A DNA stretch of 64,000 bases from Cycas panzhihuaensis (taxonomy: Eukaryota > Cycadophyta). The stretch is taken from contig CM041465.1 of assembly GCA_023213395.1 (NCBI GenBank), forward strand, positions 226,431,741 to 226,495,740. Reading direction: 5' to 3'. Within the stretch, counting starts at the first letter, position 1; each line of letters begins with the position of its first letter. Shown piece after piece: positions 11,011 through 21,153 of the stretch. The position numbers and the translations under genes were made by a program. Below the pieces are notes generated by a model, which made no database searches, had not been told where the DNA came from, and saw only the letters and a list, made by a program, of their open reading frames with translations.

Positions 11011-12145
11011 CCAATTTGACCCCGTTTCGACCATTTTAACATTAGACTTTTAAAATTTCAGTTTTTTTCACATTTTTAACAAAATCATTTTTAGAACTGG
11101 CTGTCATTTATTTCTAGTAAACTAGTTTTTACCTAAATTTCCTCTATAGCGATCTACGTTGTATAGAATTTAATACCCACCTTTTACTTTAATTTTTTGA
11201 GTTCATCTTCATTAATATTTTAATCGCTGAAATAAGGAATTTAGTTATTTTTGCCTGTTTCTTAAACATACTACATAAAAACACCTGTTACTTTTTTCAC
11301 TATAACTTTCTTATTTTATATCAGATTTCAATTCCGTTAGCTTCGTTGGGAAGCTGACTCATTTCTCTTCATTTTGACATATTTTTTAATATATTTTGAT
11401 ATTATCTTCCTAAATTTTAAATCAGTCAAAGTTGAGGTATCTCATTGCCCTAAATCTACTGTTTTTTACACCTCTTTTAATATATTTTTCAAGATTTTCA
11501 ATTAAAAGAACATTGAATACTTCATAAATAATATTTGATCATTTGTTCAACTTTTTCTAAAGGTTAATTAATAATTTTATGTAATTTTTGACTACCTTGC
11601 TCCTGTTAGGCTCCATAAGGAGGTCCATACCTTTGCATCATTCAAATTGTGATTTATTGGTACCCGTTTTCAAAACCGTTAGTTTCATTGGATTCACAGC
11701 TTATTAATCTACATATTGGTAGAATTTTAAGCTATTCTGATATTATTCAGTATAGTTTTCAAGTTGTTAAAGTTGAGCATACAAGTACATCCTAATAAAC
11801 TTGTCTTTTTTCAAAATTTTTTAAGAAAATTCTAGTCTATATCTCATTATTTACTCAAGATTTCTGCTTAATCTTTCTACAAGCATTTTAAGTTGTTTTG
11901 AACTAGAAATTATTCATAAAAGCAATATATATATATATCTTTCTCAAAGTAAAGTTATTTTTATACAAAAAGGGAAAGTTTTTTCATTGAAGATTTACAT
12001 TTACTCATTTGAGAAATTGGTATTTTTGAAAACTCTTTATATTTCATTCTCAAAAGTTTATTTTAGTTTTGCATAAGTGAAAAGGATTTTTTAAGTTTGC
12101 TTTCAAAAGCATCATTATTTTCTTATTGATCACATTGCTTTTAAA

Positions 12146-12217
12146 ATGGCACAATTTCCCATTTTTGATGGCCATAACTTTTCACTATGGTATGACACCA
12201 TGCAAACTTACTTTATT
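12146..12217 (+). pseudogene. Element B gag-derived ORF, 5' piece (24 codons before LINE-2)
   Basis: Starts at ATG 12146 and reads a copia gag N-terminus of the form FPIFDGHNFSLWYDTMQTYF, the motif opening DUF4219/UBN2-type gag proteins. It runs in frame into the 16-bp TSD of LINE-2, and the frame resumes without a shift at 18538. Joined, the ORF is 232 codons with no internal stop. Upstream in-frame sequence is AT-rich leader, and this ATG is the first one giving the gag motif. Confidence 0.85.
12202..12217. repeat. 16-bp target-site duplication of LINE-2
   Basis: GCAAACTTACTTTATT here, beside the poly(A) (read as poly(T)) end of LINE-2, is repeated exactly at 18522-18537 beside its 5' end. 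It is a long TSD as expected for target-primed reverse transcription, and it proves a complete insertion. Confidence 0.95.
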
Positions 12218-12365
12218 TTTTTTTTTAGTAAGGTAAAATGAATTAAAGTGGGTTTGAAAGCAGGATCCCACAACCTAGTACATCAATACTCAATGAAGCC
12301 GAGCTATCCGTGACAGCCCCACGGAATAGGCAACAAGAACCGGATTGCCAGGACAAGCCCCTCAG

Positions 12366-15300
12366 CTAGCTACTGCAAATCATATCCTTCTCTACCAGAG
12401 TCAAAAGATCTCCAGGGAAATCGCATCTCCACACTTGCCCTCTCTTGTTTTTCACCCCTCAGTTTGCCAAGAAATCTGCATCTTTGTTCCTTTCTCTCAA
12501 GGTGTGTCTAATACAGACTTCCAACAGGCCCTGAATAGTGTCTTTGGCATCATTGATGATAGCCTGGAATTTCCAATCCGGGCAGGCCACTCTTTTCAGT
12601 GAGTTCAAGACAACCTCTGAGTCCCCCTCGATCACCAATCTCTGTAAACCCCCTCGGCGGGCAAGGTCAAGGGCTTTGATCATAGCATGCATTTCTGCAT
12701 AGTTATTAGTCTGGGAACCATAATAGTCCGCAAAGGCCCAAATGAGGGCGTCATTCCAGTCCCTGCAAGTACCCCCACCTCCAGCTTCCCCGGGGTTTCC
12801 TTTTACCGCCCCGTCAAAATTGATTTTAAACCATGGCTCTATCGGAGGAATCCATTTAGTGCTTCGGGACTTAGATGTCAGAAATCTTAACTATACCCCA
12901 TTTGGAGAGAATCCTATTTTCTGACGGGGTTATACGTTTCTCTTTGGCATTTCCAGCGCTCTCCTTGATGTCCGAGCAGACTCTGCTAAAGACTCCCATC
13001 TGATCCAGCTCTTTACCTTGGAAAGTCCTTCTGTTCCTCTCATTCCAGATGTTCCAAGCCAAAATCGGGAGAGTATTTTTCCAGATACGGGTGAGCGTAA
13101 GACTTTTGAAAGGGCTTTCCCATTTCAGCCACAGGTCGGCGATCTTATGCGAGAAGATCCAATACACTTCCAGTTTTCCAAGCAACAGCCTCCAGACCTC
13201 CCTTGTGAACGAGCACTCAAGGAAGATGTGATCGATGGATTCCTCCTTGATACGGCATAGGACGCGCCTATTCGCCATAAGGAACCCACACCTCTTCAAG
13301 TTGTCTACAGTAAGGATTTTGCACATGAGGCAGGTCCACCAAAAGAGAGCTATTTTTGGAATGATGGGAAGCCTCCAAACTCCTTCCAGCATAGGGTTTG
13401 TCAAATCCCCCCTAGTACGGCAAAGGAATTGGTAGCCCTGCTTAACAATGTACTCCCCGGATGAGCTATATGGCCACACCATCGAATCCTGCATTGGGGT
13501 TCTGGGGATATAACTCTTACTGAGGATCCTTTTGATCTTATTAAGACCCTCTTGCAGATAGCCTATTCCTTGAATTTCTTCGAAGTTCCTCCAGGCCCTG
13601 ATGCCCCTTCTCTCAGACCAGTAGCCTTTGACCACTTAGAAAAGCCTAACACAAGGAGCCATCAGAGGTGCTAAGTCTGGGAACCCTTCGTGGCCTCACG
13701 CAACACCACACATCATCCCAGAATCTAATGCGGTTTCCATAGCCCAATCTCCATTTAAGCCCATCCTTTATGGTGGCCCAAGCTTTGAGGATGCTTCTCC
13801 GTGACAGAGCTACCAATGGGTATTGCACCCGTAAACTAGCCCCCCTGAATATATTTCCTAGAGAGAATCTTCTCCCAAGGTCTCTCACCTCCTTTGAACA
13901 GTCTCCAACTGAGCTTAGCCCCAAGGGCAACATTGAATAGAGAGATCCTCCGCAAATTTAGGCCACCAGCCCATTTCGGAGAGCAAACTTTGCTCCAGCT
14001 TACCAAGTGGATCCTGTCTCTGGATTCTGTTCCAGACCAGAGGAATCTTTTCTGGATAGATTCAATAGTATCTGATATGCCCGGTGGGACCCTAAAGATG
14101 GACATCCAAAACACAGGGATACTCTGGAGTGTGGAGGCAACTAGCTGAAGTTTACCAGCTGAACTCAATAGGGCACCCTTCCAGCCTGCAAGCTTCCTTT
14201 GAATTCTATCTAAGAGAGGATTCCACATATCTTTGGACATCTTGCCCACAAATAGGGGAAAACCCAGGTAAATTGTAGGAAGCCTTTTTATATCCATGCC
14301 TAGGGTTCTGCTGATCCTGCCTTGGATAAGACCTGGGGTATTAAGGAAAAAGATGCTGCTCTTCTTGAGATTAATCTTCTGGTTCGAGGCCTTCTCGAAT
14401 TGCCCCAGAATATCTTTAAATCTGGCCGCCTCTCTGACAGACGCCTTCCCCAGGAGGATGTTGTCGTCAACGAATTGATGGTGAACCACATTGTCCAACC
14501 CCGACGTTGCTTTTATACCAATAAGAGAGCCCAGTCTCCTGGCAGACTCTAGGGTTCTGCCTAACATCTCGGCCATCGTAATGAATAAAAAGGGGGACAG
14601 GGGGTCGCCTTGCCTTAAACCCCGAAAACTGGGGAAGAATCTAGATGACGACCCGTTGATAATGACAGAGAATTGCGGCTTTCCAATACACAAATTGATC
14701 CAAGTTCGCCATAACTCCCCGAAGCTAAAGGCCTCCAAATAGTCCAATAAACAATCCCAGGAGACCCTATCGAAGGCTTTCGTGTGATCGATTTTGATAA
14801 GCATCGCTGGCTCCTTCCTTTCGGCAGCCGAGTGGATGGTTTCATGGACAACAATATAACCATCATATATTTGCCTACCATGAAGGAAACCATCCTGGTT
14901 ATGGGAGATAATATTTGGCATTATGTTTTTCAGCCTGTTGACTAGGACCTTGGTTAATATCTTATATTTAACATTACAGAGGCTGATAGGACGGAACTCT
15001 TCCATCCTTTTCGCTCCATCTTTCTTTAGGATTAGGACGAGGAATGTAGCCTGCCATTCCTGCATCATCTTTTTGTTTGTGTAGAACTCCTGCAAGGCCA
15101 TCATTAGGTCTTCCTTTATGATATCCCAATATTCTTGGAAGAAGCCCGGAGGGAAGCCATCCGTCCCTGGCACTTTGTCCTTCTTCATGCTGAAGAGGGC
15201 CGCCCTGACCTCTTCGATGGTGAATGGGGCAGTCAGCTGGCCATTTTGAGTTTTATTCACCAATCTAGGAATGTTGTTCAGGAAGTCTTTCCTGCTGTCC

Positions 15301-16561
15301 GTGTCCCTTTCCTGGGGGACCGAAAATAGGTCCTTGAAGTAAGCACTGGCCAGATCCTTCATATCCTCCATAGAGCTAATGACTGAACCATCTTCCTTTT
15401 AGAGGTAGGAAATTTTATTGTTTGCTCTATGCTTCATAGTGGTCATATGTAAGAATTTTGTGTTCCTATCCCCCTCCGCCAGCCAGAGGGCCCTGGATTT
15501 CTGCCTCCAGAGAATTTCTTCTCTGATGAGAATCTCATCTAACTCCTCGACCAACTCCTTTTCGGTCTTGTCTATCTCTGGAGATCTGCCTGTGCTTTCG
15601 ATCCTATCCTCTATAGACTTAAGGTCATTTGTAATATTATCTTTCCGCTTATTGATATTTTGGAATACCTCCTTATTCCAAGCCTTAATTTGTCTCTTGA
15701 TCCAGTCGAGCTTTTTCGAAAATCTATACATAGCATGACCTTTAATCTGAATCTGCCACCATTCCTCGATCCTGATCCGAAGATCGGGGTGCCGCATCCA
15801 CATAAGCTCAAAATTGAAAGGAGAGCCCATGTAATTTCCTAGGGCTGCAAATTGAAGCAGGAGAGGGGAATGGTCCGAGCTCAATCTTGGTAATACCTCC
15901 AAGGTGAGGTCACTAAAGTTCCTCAGCCAATCATAATTCACCAACACCCTGTCCAACTTTATTTGGATAAGGTGATTCCCCAACCTCTTGTTTGACCGTG
16001 TGTGAAGCCCCCAGGCTTAACATCCTCCAGACCCCCCTGTTGGAGGAAATCCAGACCGCCCATACTGCTAGTCCATCCACCAGAGCCCCCTCTCTTATCG
16101 CCCGGGGGCGGTAGATTAAAATCTCCCGCCAACAACCAAGGTTGTTGGCATTCCTTGTGAGCCTCTAGCATCCTATCCCAGAGCTTCTTCCTAGCCTCCT
16201 GATTATTTAGAGCGTAAACATTTGTTGCTATCCACGAAAGATTGTTGCTTCTATTGGTTAACCGGATCGAAATAAAAGATCCTTCAGCAAGAACAAGTTC
16301 TCCCAACCATGTCGATGGGTCCCATAGAACCATTAGGCCCCCCACACCTTGAGCGTAGTCAATCTCAATTCTTTCAGCCGATTTCCAAATTTTGTTTATG
16401 GTCCTTTGGCCATTCTCCTTATTCATTTTAGTTTCTTGCAAGAATATTAGGTCCGGAAGATATTTATTACGCATATCCTTTAGTATTCTCTGTTTCGAGG
16501 GGGCATTGAGACCCCTAATATTCCAACATAAAAGTTTCATCTCTTTTTCCTTTGCTTCCAT
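12366..16561 (-). pseudogene. LINE-2 ORF2: endonuclease, reverse transcriptase, zf-RVT, RNase H (broken)
   Basis: Domains read right to left. The APE-type endonuclease, about 16540-15700, opens MKLLCWNIRGLN and has QETKM, LLAGDFN and later SSDHSPLL. RT at about 15370-14100 shows PGTDGFPPGFF, RPISLCNV, IDHTKAFDRVSW, GLRQGDPLSPFLF and QFVDDNILLG (the more usual form is FADD). The zf-RVT region at about 13400-13150 shows FWWTC, CRIKEESIDHIFLEC and REVW. RNase H at about 12830-12370 shows FDGAVKGNPG, TNNYAEMHAM, IEGDSEVV and KDADFLAN. All four RNase H acidic positions seem present. It is disabled by a frameshift near 15960-15980, a stop at about 15402 (after NKISYL) and frameshifts between 13900 and 12700. 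The product would nick DNA and copy the LINE RNA at the target. Confidence 0.92.
16537..16540 (-). promoter_or_regulatory. ATGA overlap of ORF1 stop and ORF2 start
   Basis: On the minus strand the ORF1 stop TGA (16539-16537) overlaps an ATG (16540-16538) that begins MKLLCWNIRG, the canonical first residues of plant L1 ORF2. An upstream in-frame ATG at 16561 would add only seven residues. ATGA is a known termination-reinitiation arrangement in some non-LTR elements and in compact viral genomes. Use here is inferred. Confidence 0.6.
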
Positions 16562-17940
16562 ACTTCTGTAGGCTCTCCTTTAGGAGGCTCCTTGCCCACA
16601 GTGCTGGATCTTAGGGTAGGCCCTTCCAAAAACGTCTCCTTTAAGGTTTTCTGGCTACCTAGATCTACTTGGGTAGCGTTTCTTTCTCCCTTAGGAGCTT
16701 TAGTGGCGGCCTCTCGACTTTCCTTTCTGCACCCACATCCGGGAGCCTTTTCAAAGCCGGTTGAGGAGTTGGTCTTTGGATCGCTCCCTAGAACCTCCCA
16801 CAGGGGAGCCGGGTCTTTTCCCACCGCCCACAGGGCAACAATTGGCTAGGAGCAATAGTAGTCTCCTCAACAGAGGGCAGGCCTAATCTTCCCTCATCTT
16901 TCTTGTCGCTCACCTGAAATAATTCAGGGAGGGTAGTTTGAGTCTTTGAAGTGATCCTACTTGGGGAAGAAACCCCTAAGCATTCCTCGCCAACCTGACT
17001 TCTCGGAGCCGCAGAAGTCTGCACCGCTAGCTCTCCTTCCTCGAAGAGCGTATCCTCTTCGTTTGGGTCAAACCCCACATCCCCTATTTGGGTCGCACCT
17101 AGCTCTGTGTGACCTTCATATTCTGGAGTCGCCTCTTGAGTATCATCCTTCTTCTCCTGGGCATTTGGTTCTGGGGGGGTCTTATTAGTCTCCACCATAG
17201 GAGGTTGAATGCCACGGCATTTCTGGGGCAAGTGGCCCAGTAATCTGCAGGTGGAGCACCTTATGTGATCCATTTCATAAATCAACGGCTGCACCCAGGA
17301 CCCTTCTGGCAGCTCTAGCCGGATGTCATCCAAGAGGGGCTTATCGAGCCATGCTAGGGCACAGATCCTGGCGTTAATGAGCTTACTCCTATTCTTTATC
17401 ACAGAATCAACAGCTAGAAGGGGACCCACCGCCTTAGCTATGCCCCTGAAAACTTCTGGGTTCCAATGATGCAATGGAAGTCCCGGGAGCTGGATCCATA
17501 AGGGGGCTTGTTTGATTTTGGGGGTGGAGGGATCAAAGTCCCTGTGCCATTTCTATAGTGACAGGGCTTTCCTGCCAAACATCCAAGGTGCCCTGAGCAA
17601 AATAATGGACATATCCTCGAAGGAGGAGAACTTGAATAGCACACAGCCCTTGGGCATGGCTATAACTTCCACACTTCCAGTCGTTTTCCATTTGGATCTC
17701 GTCCGACACGATGGGATCGAGGCCCGGCCTAGGGCCCGAGAACCTGCCAACTAAGTAGTTCTCCCAGAGTTTCTCAGTTCTTTCAGCGAGTGCTGGGGGT
17801 ATTATCAGTCTGGCTTTATTATCAATAATCTCAGGGGTTAGGTTGAAGGTTTCCTATTCACTTGATTTTAGCACATCTCGATAGGATTTCCCAGGAGACG
17901 GGATAATGGTCTGGGTCTGGTTTTGAAGGATATGATCCAT
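16537..17940 (-). pseudogene. LINE-2 ORF1: DUF4283 + CCHC nucleic-acid-binding protein
   Basis: Begins at the ATG at 17940 (MDHILQNQTQT) and ends at the TGA overlapping ORF2. The middle part has the DUF4283 pattern of plant LINE ORF1 proteins, including VGRFSG, then WMFGRKALSL and a following IQLPGLPLHHWNPE. This is followed by a zinc-knuckle stretch YEMDHIRCSTCRLLGHLPQKC at about 17270-17210. The C-terminal third is hydrophilic, rich in Glu, Lys, Pro and Ser. At least two in-frame stops or shifts (near 17850 and 17553) break the frame. The family role is to coat LINE RNA and assist strand transfer. DUF4283 plus CCHC is characteristic of plant L1 ORF1. Confidence 0.85.
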
Positions 17941-18521
17941 TATCATGGTTTCAATTTAAAAAATAGCATAAAACTGATAGAACATAAGCATGTCATAACT
18001 GGAAATTGCTCAAACATAACCTCAACGCTCCATACCTCTGAGCCACACAAGGCACTGAAGGCTGGAGGCTCCACTGAAGAGTCGCCTTCCTCACATAGCT
18101 TCTGGCGCCCTAAACGAATGGCCTTCCCCAAGAATAGAACCGTCTTTCACCGAAAGCAGTAGCCTAACCCAGTCGCCCTTCTTACATCTCAAGTAATCTC
18201 AAAGCGGCCAGTGAATCGAGCCAGCACAGAGGACAAAGAAATTTCAGGCTCATACGCCATGGACTGCCGCTCCGAGCGAGCCTTGAAGGAGTCGCAGCAT
18301 GTATCAAACCCCCAGAGGGCTTACACCGGGCCCTAGCACGCCCTTTCTGACCTTCCAGAGGACGCCATTGCTCCTCGAGATGCCCTGAATCGTCCGCCGC
18401 TGCCACACCGGAACCCTAAGGTAGCTACCAGTCTCTGTCGCTCTCAGATCGCTTCGTCTCTGTTTTCTCGAGGTAGATCTCTCTTCACAATAGACTAGGT
18501 AATATCTATATTAACCTTCCA
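17941..18521 (-). other. LINE-2 5' untranslated region
   Basis: About 580 bp, higher in G+C than the surrounding B sequence, ending exactly at the TSD. Plant L1 elements carry an internal promoter in this region. No specific motif can be assigned by eye. Short open frames in it show no family resemblance. Confidence 0.7.
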
Positions 18522-18537
18522 GCAAACTTACTTTATT

Positions 18538-19164
18538 GAACATGATCTTTTAAAGTATTTACAACATGAATGTGACCTTAGCATTAAAGAAAATTTTAGA
18601 AAAGATAATGAAGTTTTAGGTTTATTATTTTGTACTATGACTGATGATATTTTTTCATTGGTTTTTGAATTAACAACATCTAAATCTGTTTGGGATTTAT
18701 TGATTTTTATTTATGGGGGAGATACCCCCAATGTATTTGATGAAACTTTTGATGAGCATGTGAGACAGGTAACAGAACAGGTAGATCATGATGACAACAC
18801 CAATGAAAATTCACATCAAATGCAAGACCACCTTGTTGCACAAGGATTTGATCCTCCATTTGAGGGGGAGAATGAAGATGAATCTGATGATATAAGAAAG
18901 AATGAACTTGATGACATAACGAAGGATGAATCTTATGACATAACGAAGAATGAACGTGATGATATGACAGTTATTCAAAGCAGAAAGATTACAAAAGTTC
19001 AAGTTCAAAGCCTTCTTAATGTTCTAATTGACAAAGTCCAAATTACAACTATTCATCTACATTTACATCAAGTTTCATCTACTTATACATTTCCTACATC
19101 AGTCTATGATAAAGGGACATATGTAGCTATAAGGGTGAGAAGAGTTGATAAAGATCAAGATTAG
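18538..19164 (+). pseudogene. Element B gag-derived ORF, 3' piece
   Basis: Continues the 12146 frame at GAA 18538 and ends at TAG 19162-19164 (208 codons). The first part is copia gag: HDLLKYLQHECDL, then GLLFCTMTDDIFSLVFE, then SKSVWDLLIFIYGGD. After about residue 85 of the joined protein the gag similarity stops. An acidic region follows (FDETFDEHVRQVTEQVD onward) that looks like the low-complexity linker between integrase and RT in copia polyproteins, so an internal deletion probably fused gag to that linker. It then has three and a half 8-residue repeats (DDITKNE-like) and a basic/aromatic tail. The frame is open apart from the LINE insertion. It would give a 232-residue gag-like protein lacking a zinc knuckle and protease. 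Confidence 0.8.
18886..18972 (+). repeat. 24-nt tandem repeat coding an acidic 8-residue motif
   Basis: About 3.5 units of GATGACATAACGAAGAATGA plus four bases, coding DDIRKNEL, DDITKDES, YDITKNER and DDMT. The period is a multiple of three and keeps the frame. Confidence 0.8.
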
Positions 19165-19235
19165 CATTTCAAAGTTTTTTTCAAGTACAAGTTTCACAAG
19201 TTTAAGGAAAAGATACAAGTGTTCGTGCTGACATT

Positions 19236-19246
19236 AAGGGGGAGAA
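19236..19246 (+). other. Element B polypurine tract
   Basis: AAGGGGGAGAA immediately before the 3' LTR, the expected plus-strand primer for reverse transcription. Confidence 0.85.
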
Positions 19247-19984
19247 TGTTGGAGTGTAATATCATCACTCTACTCCCTCTTACCTACCAGGATTGTGCAC
19301 CTCAATTTAGACACGTGATGCTTAACATGTCAAGGTAAGTTAAGGTAAGTTGAGTTAGTTTCATTTGAGTTAAGTTGCATTATTTTATTATTAATTTGAA
19401 TTCAGGGGTTGAGGAGTTTCTCTCCTCCCCCAAACTATAAATGTTAAGGGGTGTACAACCCTGGTGTTTTTAGACACCACCTACCTTTGAGGAGATTTGT
19501 AATGCTCATTATTGCTACAATGGATTGAACAACAAGGCTTTCATGTTCTTTATGCTATTGTGATTGTGACACATTGATGTATTGATGCAATACTGGTTAA
19601 TAGTTATTTGATATATATTCTGACATATTCTCCTGCTAGTTTATATTCCTACATTTGGTATCAGAGCATAGTCCTGCTAGTATATTTTCGATCATTTAGT
19701 ATTAGAGCATAGTCCTGCTAGTATATTTTCCATCATTTGGTATCAGAGCATAGTCTTGCAAACATTATTTTCTTCATTTGGTATCAGAGCATAGTCTTGT
19801 AAACTTTATATTCCATCATTTGGTATCAGAGCATAGTTTTGCTATATTATTGTTTCCTTCATTTGGTATTAGAGCATAGTCCTGCTAATATATTTTCCAT
19901 TATTTGGTATCAGAGCATAGTCCTACTAGTATATTTTCCATCATTTGGTATCAGAGCATAGTCCTGCTAGTATATTTTCCATCA
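19247..19984 (+). repeat. Element B 3' LTR with eight-unit primer-site array
   Basis: 738 bp, the same length as the 5' LTR. Array units start at 19654, 19695, 19736, 19777, 19819, 19862, 19903 and 19944, with the same spacing as in the 5' LTR. The LTR ends TTTTCCATCA and is followed directly by the GGTCA TSD, so the array is part of the integrated LTR and not internal sequence. Confidence 0.95.
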
Positions 19985-20889
19985 GGTCATGCTTTTTGAC
20001 CACATGTTTATGAGATTACTTTAGGGCTAGAGATGAAAAAATGTCTCTAACAGACTTTGTGGTCTCCTATGGAGCTTTCTTCCCAACTACAAGTGGCAAG
20101 GAGATGACAAAATATCTCAACATAAAATATAACTTAAAAAATAACTTCTAGATTAATAAATTAGAATGCGGGTCTTAGGATATCGCTCTTAGATCAATAA
20201 ATCCAATAGATAGACTAGCAATTATAGTAGACATAAATTCTTCATAAGAGATAATAAATAACTAAGTTTGAGATGGGGTCCACATACTCAACTAACACTA
20301 AGATATAGTCCATACATTAGGGAGATATAGGAGGAAACTTATAGATTAGTAGTATTGGTCCATGTAATACCTCTAAATAGTTGATTCAAATATGACAGAT
20401 TCATGTAATATGAATGATAGGGCATAATAGCGAAGATTGGTATCTAGATCGATGGATGATTATAACACTATCATAGAGTAATAGATCCTTATATTATAAC
20501 ATGCACATTGATGCTAGGGAAATATTTAACATAAGATCATGCATAGCAACTATACATACATAATATAAGCATGTAATTATAAAGACTTATAATTGCCTAT
20601 AAAATATAATGTACATAAATGTGTAAATAGATGCAAAGAAGGAACAAGTTTCTTAATGTAAAAATAAACACCCTCAAAGATACAATAATTTTAGATAGAG
20701 TATAGGTAAATATAATTATAAGCACAACCATAGATAACAAAGGTATGATTCACACTTTTCACAAATAAGTACTAGTCAAATGTGAGTTCATTAATCTTAC
20801 ATATATACCCATAGTAAAAACAAATATCAGATTTACAAAATATAGTGAAAAATAGATGAGATAGTTGTAATATGGATCTATAACAAATA
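19985..20889 (-). other. Element A leader, right part
   Basis: AT-rich non-coding sequence between B's insertion point and A's primer site. No ORF or repeat of note. Contiguous with 7139 before B inserted. Confidence 0.6.
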
Positions 20890-20906
20890 ATCACTCTGAT
20901 ACCAAA
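20890..20906 (-). other. Element A primer-binding site
   Basis: Reads TTTGGTATCAGAGTGATT on the minus strand directly after the LTR. Initiator-Met tRNA type with one or two changes. Confidence 0.8.
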
Positions 20907-21153
20907 TGATGGTTATCCAAGAGCAAGATGCATACAAAAAAATACAAGAGTAACAAAGGATGAAATAAGTAATCGGTAAGGTGGTGTTGTTTATGAACAC
21001 TAGGGTCTTCAAACCCTATGGATAAATAGGGAGGATTAAGAGGGTTTGGTACACTTCTCAAGGTCCACTATTGCCTGGAATTAATAAACATTGTAGAGTA
21101 TGATTTGCCTCTAGGATATGAGATATATCCCTAATGTAGGGATTTTTCCAACA
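20907..21153 (-). repeat. Element A 5' LTR
   Basis: About 247 bp, minus strand TGTTGGAAAAATCC...CATCA. The right part aligns with the 3' LTR remnant at 1851-1954 with substantial divergence, marking an old insertion. Confidence 0.75.

Larger units (their letters stand above)
7901..12145 (+). other. Element B long untranslated leader
   Basis: A 4.2-kb stretch before the gag start, very long for a copia element. It has three compositional zones. 7901-9350 is AT-rich with no convincing frame. 9430-10600 is richer in G+C and pyrimidines, with a TC microsatellite and local tandem repeats rich in CGGCTGCGT and TTGATCATTA words. 10740-12145 is AT-rich with two clear hairpins (10924-11010) and weakly similar modules near 10905, 11300 and 11640. 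Short open frames occur throughout but none shows family resemblance. Long leaders of this kind are typical of LARD or TR-GAG-like non-autonomous elements. Confidence 0.7.
12218..18521 (-). mobile_element. LINE-2: full-length L1-type retrotransposon inserted in B's ORF
   Basis: A 6.3-kb non-LTR element bounded by a perfect 16-bp TSD, with a 5' UTR, ORF1, ORF2, short 3' UTR and a terminal A run of about nine or more (the last As overlap the T-rich TSD junction on the plus strand). Both ORFs have only a few stops or frameshifts, so it is younger than the copia elements around it. Family identity with LINE-1 is clear from the shared 3' end and protein. It lies antisense to B. Confidence 0.95.
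7145..19984 (+). mobile_element. Element B: non-autonomous copia-derived LTR retrotransposon, interrupted by LINE-2
   Basis: Two 738-bp LTRs (TGTTGG...CA) flank a 4.26-kb leader, a single gag-derived ORF and a polypurine tract. A perfect GGTCA TSD surrounds the element. Subtracting LINE-2 and one copy of its 16-bp TSD leaves about 6.5 kb. There is no protease, integrase core, RT or RNase H, so it must depend on enzymes from another copia element. By my count the two LTRs differ at about 23 of 738 positions, nearly all transitions, with no indels, so this is the youngest LTR insertion here apart from possibly F. The 3' end of each LTR carries an unusual tandem array of primer-site copies. A third LTR of this family starts at 63634. 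Confidence 0.93.
1851..21153 (-). mobile_element. Element A: old Ty1/copia retrotransposon, host of nested insertions
   Basis: A decayed minus-strand copia element. Its 5' LTR is at 20907-21153, followed on the minus strand by a primer site, a leader interrupted by element B, then gag-protease-integrase-RT-RNase H running leftward to about 1960, and a remnant of the 3' LTR at 1851-1954. The 3' LTR remnant aligns with the right part of the 5' LTR (shared AAGGTCCACTA and AGATATATCC blocks). The order protease, integrase, RT identifies copia. Removing B and one GGTCA copy makes 7139 contiguous with 19985, restoring one leader. Its own TSD cannot be seen because the left end lies outside the window. 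Confidence 0.8.

Noticed and set aside
13894-17188. Plus-strand open frames across LINE-2
   Set aside because: They are shadows of ORF1 and ORF2, which run on the minus strand with clear motifs.
19654-19984. Reading the primer-site array after 19654 as the start of another element
   Set aside because: The array is followed directly by the GGTCA TSD and matches the 5' LTR array unit for unit, so it is the LTR's own end.
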